The notes under the pieces are model-generated. The model was not told the DNA's origin and ran no database searches. It worked only from the letters and a program-made list of their open reading frames with translations. The position numbers and the translations under genes are program-made. A stretch of 5,663 bases of DNA from Caldifarciminota bacterium. Its GTDB lineage: Bacteria; Hydrothermota; UBA3073; NMUJ01. The DNA is taken from assembly GCA_021158725.1 (NCBI GenBank), contig JAGGUB010000105.1:1-5663 (forward strand). Direction: 5' to 3'. Shown in pieces: positions 4,198 to 5,663 of this stretch. Every line of letters begins with the position of its first letter. The first letter of the stretch is position 1.

Positions 4198-5663
4198 ATG
4201 ATTCGGTTGATGCTCACGTTAACATTGTCCATCGTGTTGGTAGGTAACATCGCTGCGGATAAGTTTTACTTCATTGTGATGGGTGACAACCGCGGTGCTA
4301 AGGCTTTGGAGCAACCAGAAGTTTTCAAACAGATCATACGTGAAGTTAATTTACTCAACCCCGACCTTGTCATCATAGGGGGTGACCTCATATATGGTTA
4401 CACCTCAGATACTGGGCTTATAAAACGGGAATGGCAGAATTTCAAACACATCGTAAGTGAGCTCGATGCACCTTACTACTTAGTGGTAGGTAACCATGAT
4501 GTTTGGGATGAGGTGTCACAGCAGATCTATTTGGAAGAATGTGGCCCCCTATACTATTCGTTCGACTACAAGGGGTGTCACTTTATCGTTTTGGATACAG
4601 AGATCCCGGGGCAGGTCAACTATATAACAGGTGAACAGCTACAGTGGTTGAAGGACGACCTTGAACATCACAAAGATGCTACACACATATTTGTGTTCAT
4701 GCATCGTCCCGTATGGGCGTATGAGGGTACACCTGGCAAGGTATGGATGCACGATATCCATCCATTGTTGGTTAAATACGGGGTAGATATTGTGTTCAGT
4801 GGTCACTGGCATGTGTATGAGATTGACTATCGTGACGGTATACGTTATGTCATAACAGGTGGTGCAGGTGCACCCATCGGTGAGTATCCACAGGTGGGCG
4901 ATTTCCATCACTACCTACTATGTACGGTGGATGGCGAATCGGTTGAAATAGCGGTCATCAAACCCGGTAACATTTTTGATGAAACCATCGTGAAGTTTGA
5001 AGACGCATCGCGTTTCCACAGGATACGTACACAATGTATCAGCTACCCCTACATTGATCTACCGCTGGAGACCGAACATGAGCTCATGTTGATGCTCGAT
5101 AATCCATTCACAGATACGATAAGCGGCACAATTAGGTGGCAACTGGAGGGGTTCGAAGGTTGGCAAGTAGCTCCTATCGAGCGAACCTTTAAGCTGCTTC
5201 CAGCTACTCAACAAGCGTTTAGCTTCAAGGTGAGCACAGCTTCACCACAGGTATGGTATCCCACACCCATTGTGGAGGTACTTTACCCATACGCAAAAGA
5301 TAAGGCACCCATACCTATCAAGCGTGAGATTAGGTTGATACCGAGTTATGATTGTGAAAGGTTCAGCAACCCACCCATAATAGATGGTAAGCTTGAAGAT
5401 TGGCAAACCATCCATCCCATAGTACTGGATAAGAGGTATCAGGTGGCTTCACGTGATTCCATCAAATGGATAGGTCCATCAGACAAAAGTGGTAAAATCT
5501 ACTTCGGTTGGGATGATACCTGCTTGTACTTTGGGGCTGAAGTTACCGATGACATATTTTGTCAACCCGAACACGGTGTGACATTATCACATGGTGATTG
5601 TATTATACTGGCGTTCGATGTAGGTGACGACCCAAGAGGTGTGGGTAAGTTGGACAAGTTTCT
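4198..5663 (+). CDS. Exported calcineurin-like metallophosphoesterase with Ig-like and CBM9-like regions (3' end outside window)
   Basis: Predicted exported phosphoesterase; natural substrate unknown. The frame is open to the right edge (488 codons), so it is partial. Residues 1-20 form a signal peptide: MIR, a hydrophobic run, then a probable cut after NIAA. The metallophosphoesterase domain covers about 22-255, with metal-binding motifs in order: GDNR (D30, with R where many relatives have His), GGD (D63), GNHD (N99, H100, D101), FMHRP (H169) and SGHWH (H203, H205). Residues about 283-382 look like a beta-rich Ig-like domain: NPF..TISGTIRWQ, then GWQVAP. From about 391 a third region starts with PPIIDGKLEDW and continues with KIYFGWDDTCLYFGAEVTDD and GDCIILAFDV, the usual pattern of CBM9-like domains of exported proteins. 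ATG 4198 has an AAGGGG site five bases before it and lies two bases after the exonuclease stop. The phosphoesterase call is firm; the later domains are by pattern. Confidence 0.85.
   Translation, partial: MIRLMLTLTLSIVLVGNIAADKFYFIVMGDNRGAKALEQPEVFKQIIREVNLLNPDLVIIGGDLIYGYTSDTGLIKREWQNFKHIVSELDAPYYLVVGNHDVWDEVSQQIYLEECGPLYYSFDYKGCHFIVLDTEIPGQVNYITGEQLQWLKDDLEHHKDATHIFVFMHRPVWAYEGTPGKVWMHDIHPLLVKYGVDIVFSGHWHVYEIDYRDGIRYVITGGAGAPIGEYPQVGDFHHYLLCTVDGESVEIAVIKPGNIFDETIVKFEDASRFHRIRTQCISYPYIDLPLETEHELMLMLDNPFTDTISGTIRWQLEGFEGWQVAPIERTFKLLPATQQAFSFKVSTASPQVWYPTPIVEVLYPYAKDKAPIPIKREIRLIPSYDCERFSNPPIIDGKLEDWQTIHPIVLDKRYQVASRDSIKWIGPSDKSGKIYFGWDDTCLYFGAEVTDDIFCQPEHGVTLSHGDCIILAFDVGDDPRGVGKLDKF

Noticed and set aside
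4639..4911. 90-codon open frame on the minus strand
   Set aside because: It is antisense to the phosphoesterase domain including the MHRP and GHWH motifs, and its Cys/Thr/His-rich product looks like a shadow.

Overview
The window looks like chromosomal DNA from a diderm (LPS-bearing) bacterium. All supported genes lie on the + strand and are packed almost without gaps. The best lineage clues are an LptE-type outer-membrane lipoprotein with a YSFTG motif just after the lipobox Cys, a form I associate with Bacteroidetes/Chlorobi-like (FCB) bacteria, and the use of flavin-dependent ThyX. ATA, CGT and AGG codons are common and several starts overlap the preceding gene. This points to an FCB or related candidate-phylum bacterium (for example WOR-3-like), but the lineage is inference. 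I see no plasmid, phage or insertion-sequence signature, no tRNA or rRNA, and no CRISPR array.

Layout, left to right. (1) Bases 1-1445 are a tight pyrimidine and housekeeping cluster: the 3' end of pyrE (orotate phosphoribosyltransferase), thyX (thymidylate synthase) starting inside the pyrE stop codon, and a DUF177/YceD protein starting inside the 3' end of thyX. (2) Bases 1446-1525 are the longest non-coding gap. Its right half is very AT-rich, has three 6-bp repeats and is a plausible promoter. (3) Bases 1526-3407 hold lptE-like, a Xer-type tyrosine recombinase and rsmD, each overlapping the next. (4) After a short spacer with palindromes come a predicted DEDD-type 3'-5' exonuclease (3440-4195) and, 2 bases later, a secreted metallophosphoesterase (4198 to the right edge). 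The latter carries an Ig-like region and a CBM9-like domain and is cut by the window end.

The genes cover several housekeeping jobs: UMP and dTMP synthesis, a ribosome/rRNA-linked accessory protein (YceD), LPS export (LptE), chromosome dimer resolution (Xer), 16S rRNA methylation (RsmD), nucleic-acid processing (exonuclease) and an exported phosphoesterase. I do not see a defence island or an obviously new multi-gene system. The most interesting points are a His in place of the expected motif III Tyr in the exonuclease, a small add-on domain at that protein's C terminus, the modular exported phosphoesterase, and a possibly leaderless lptE start.
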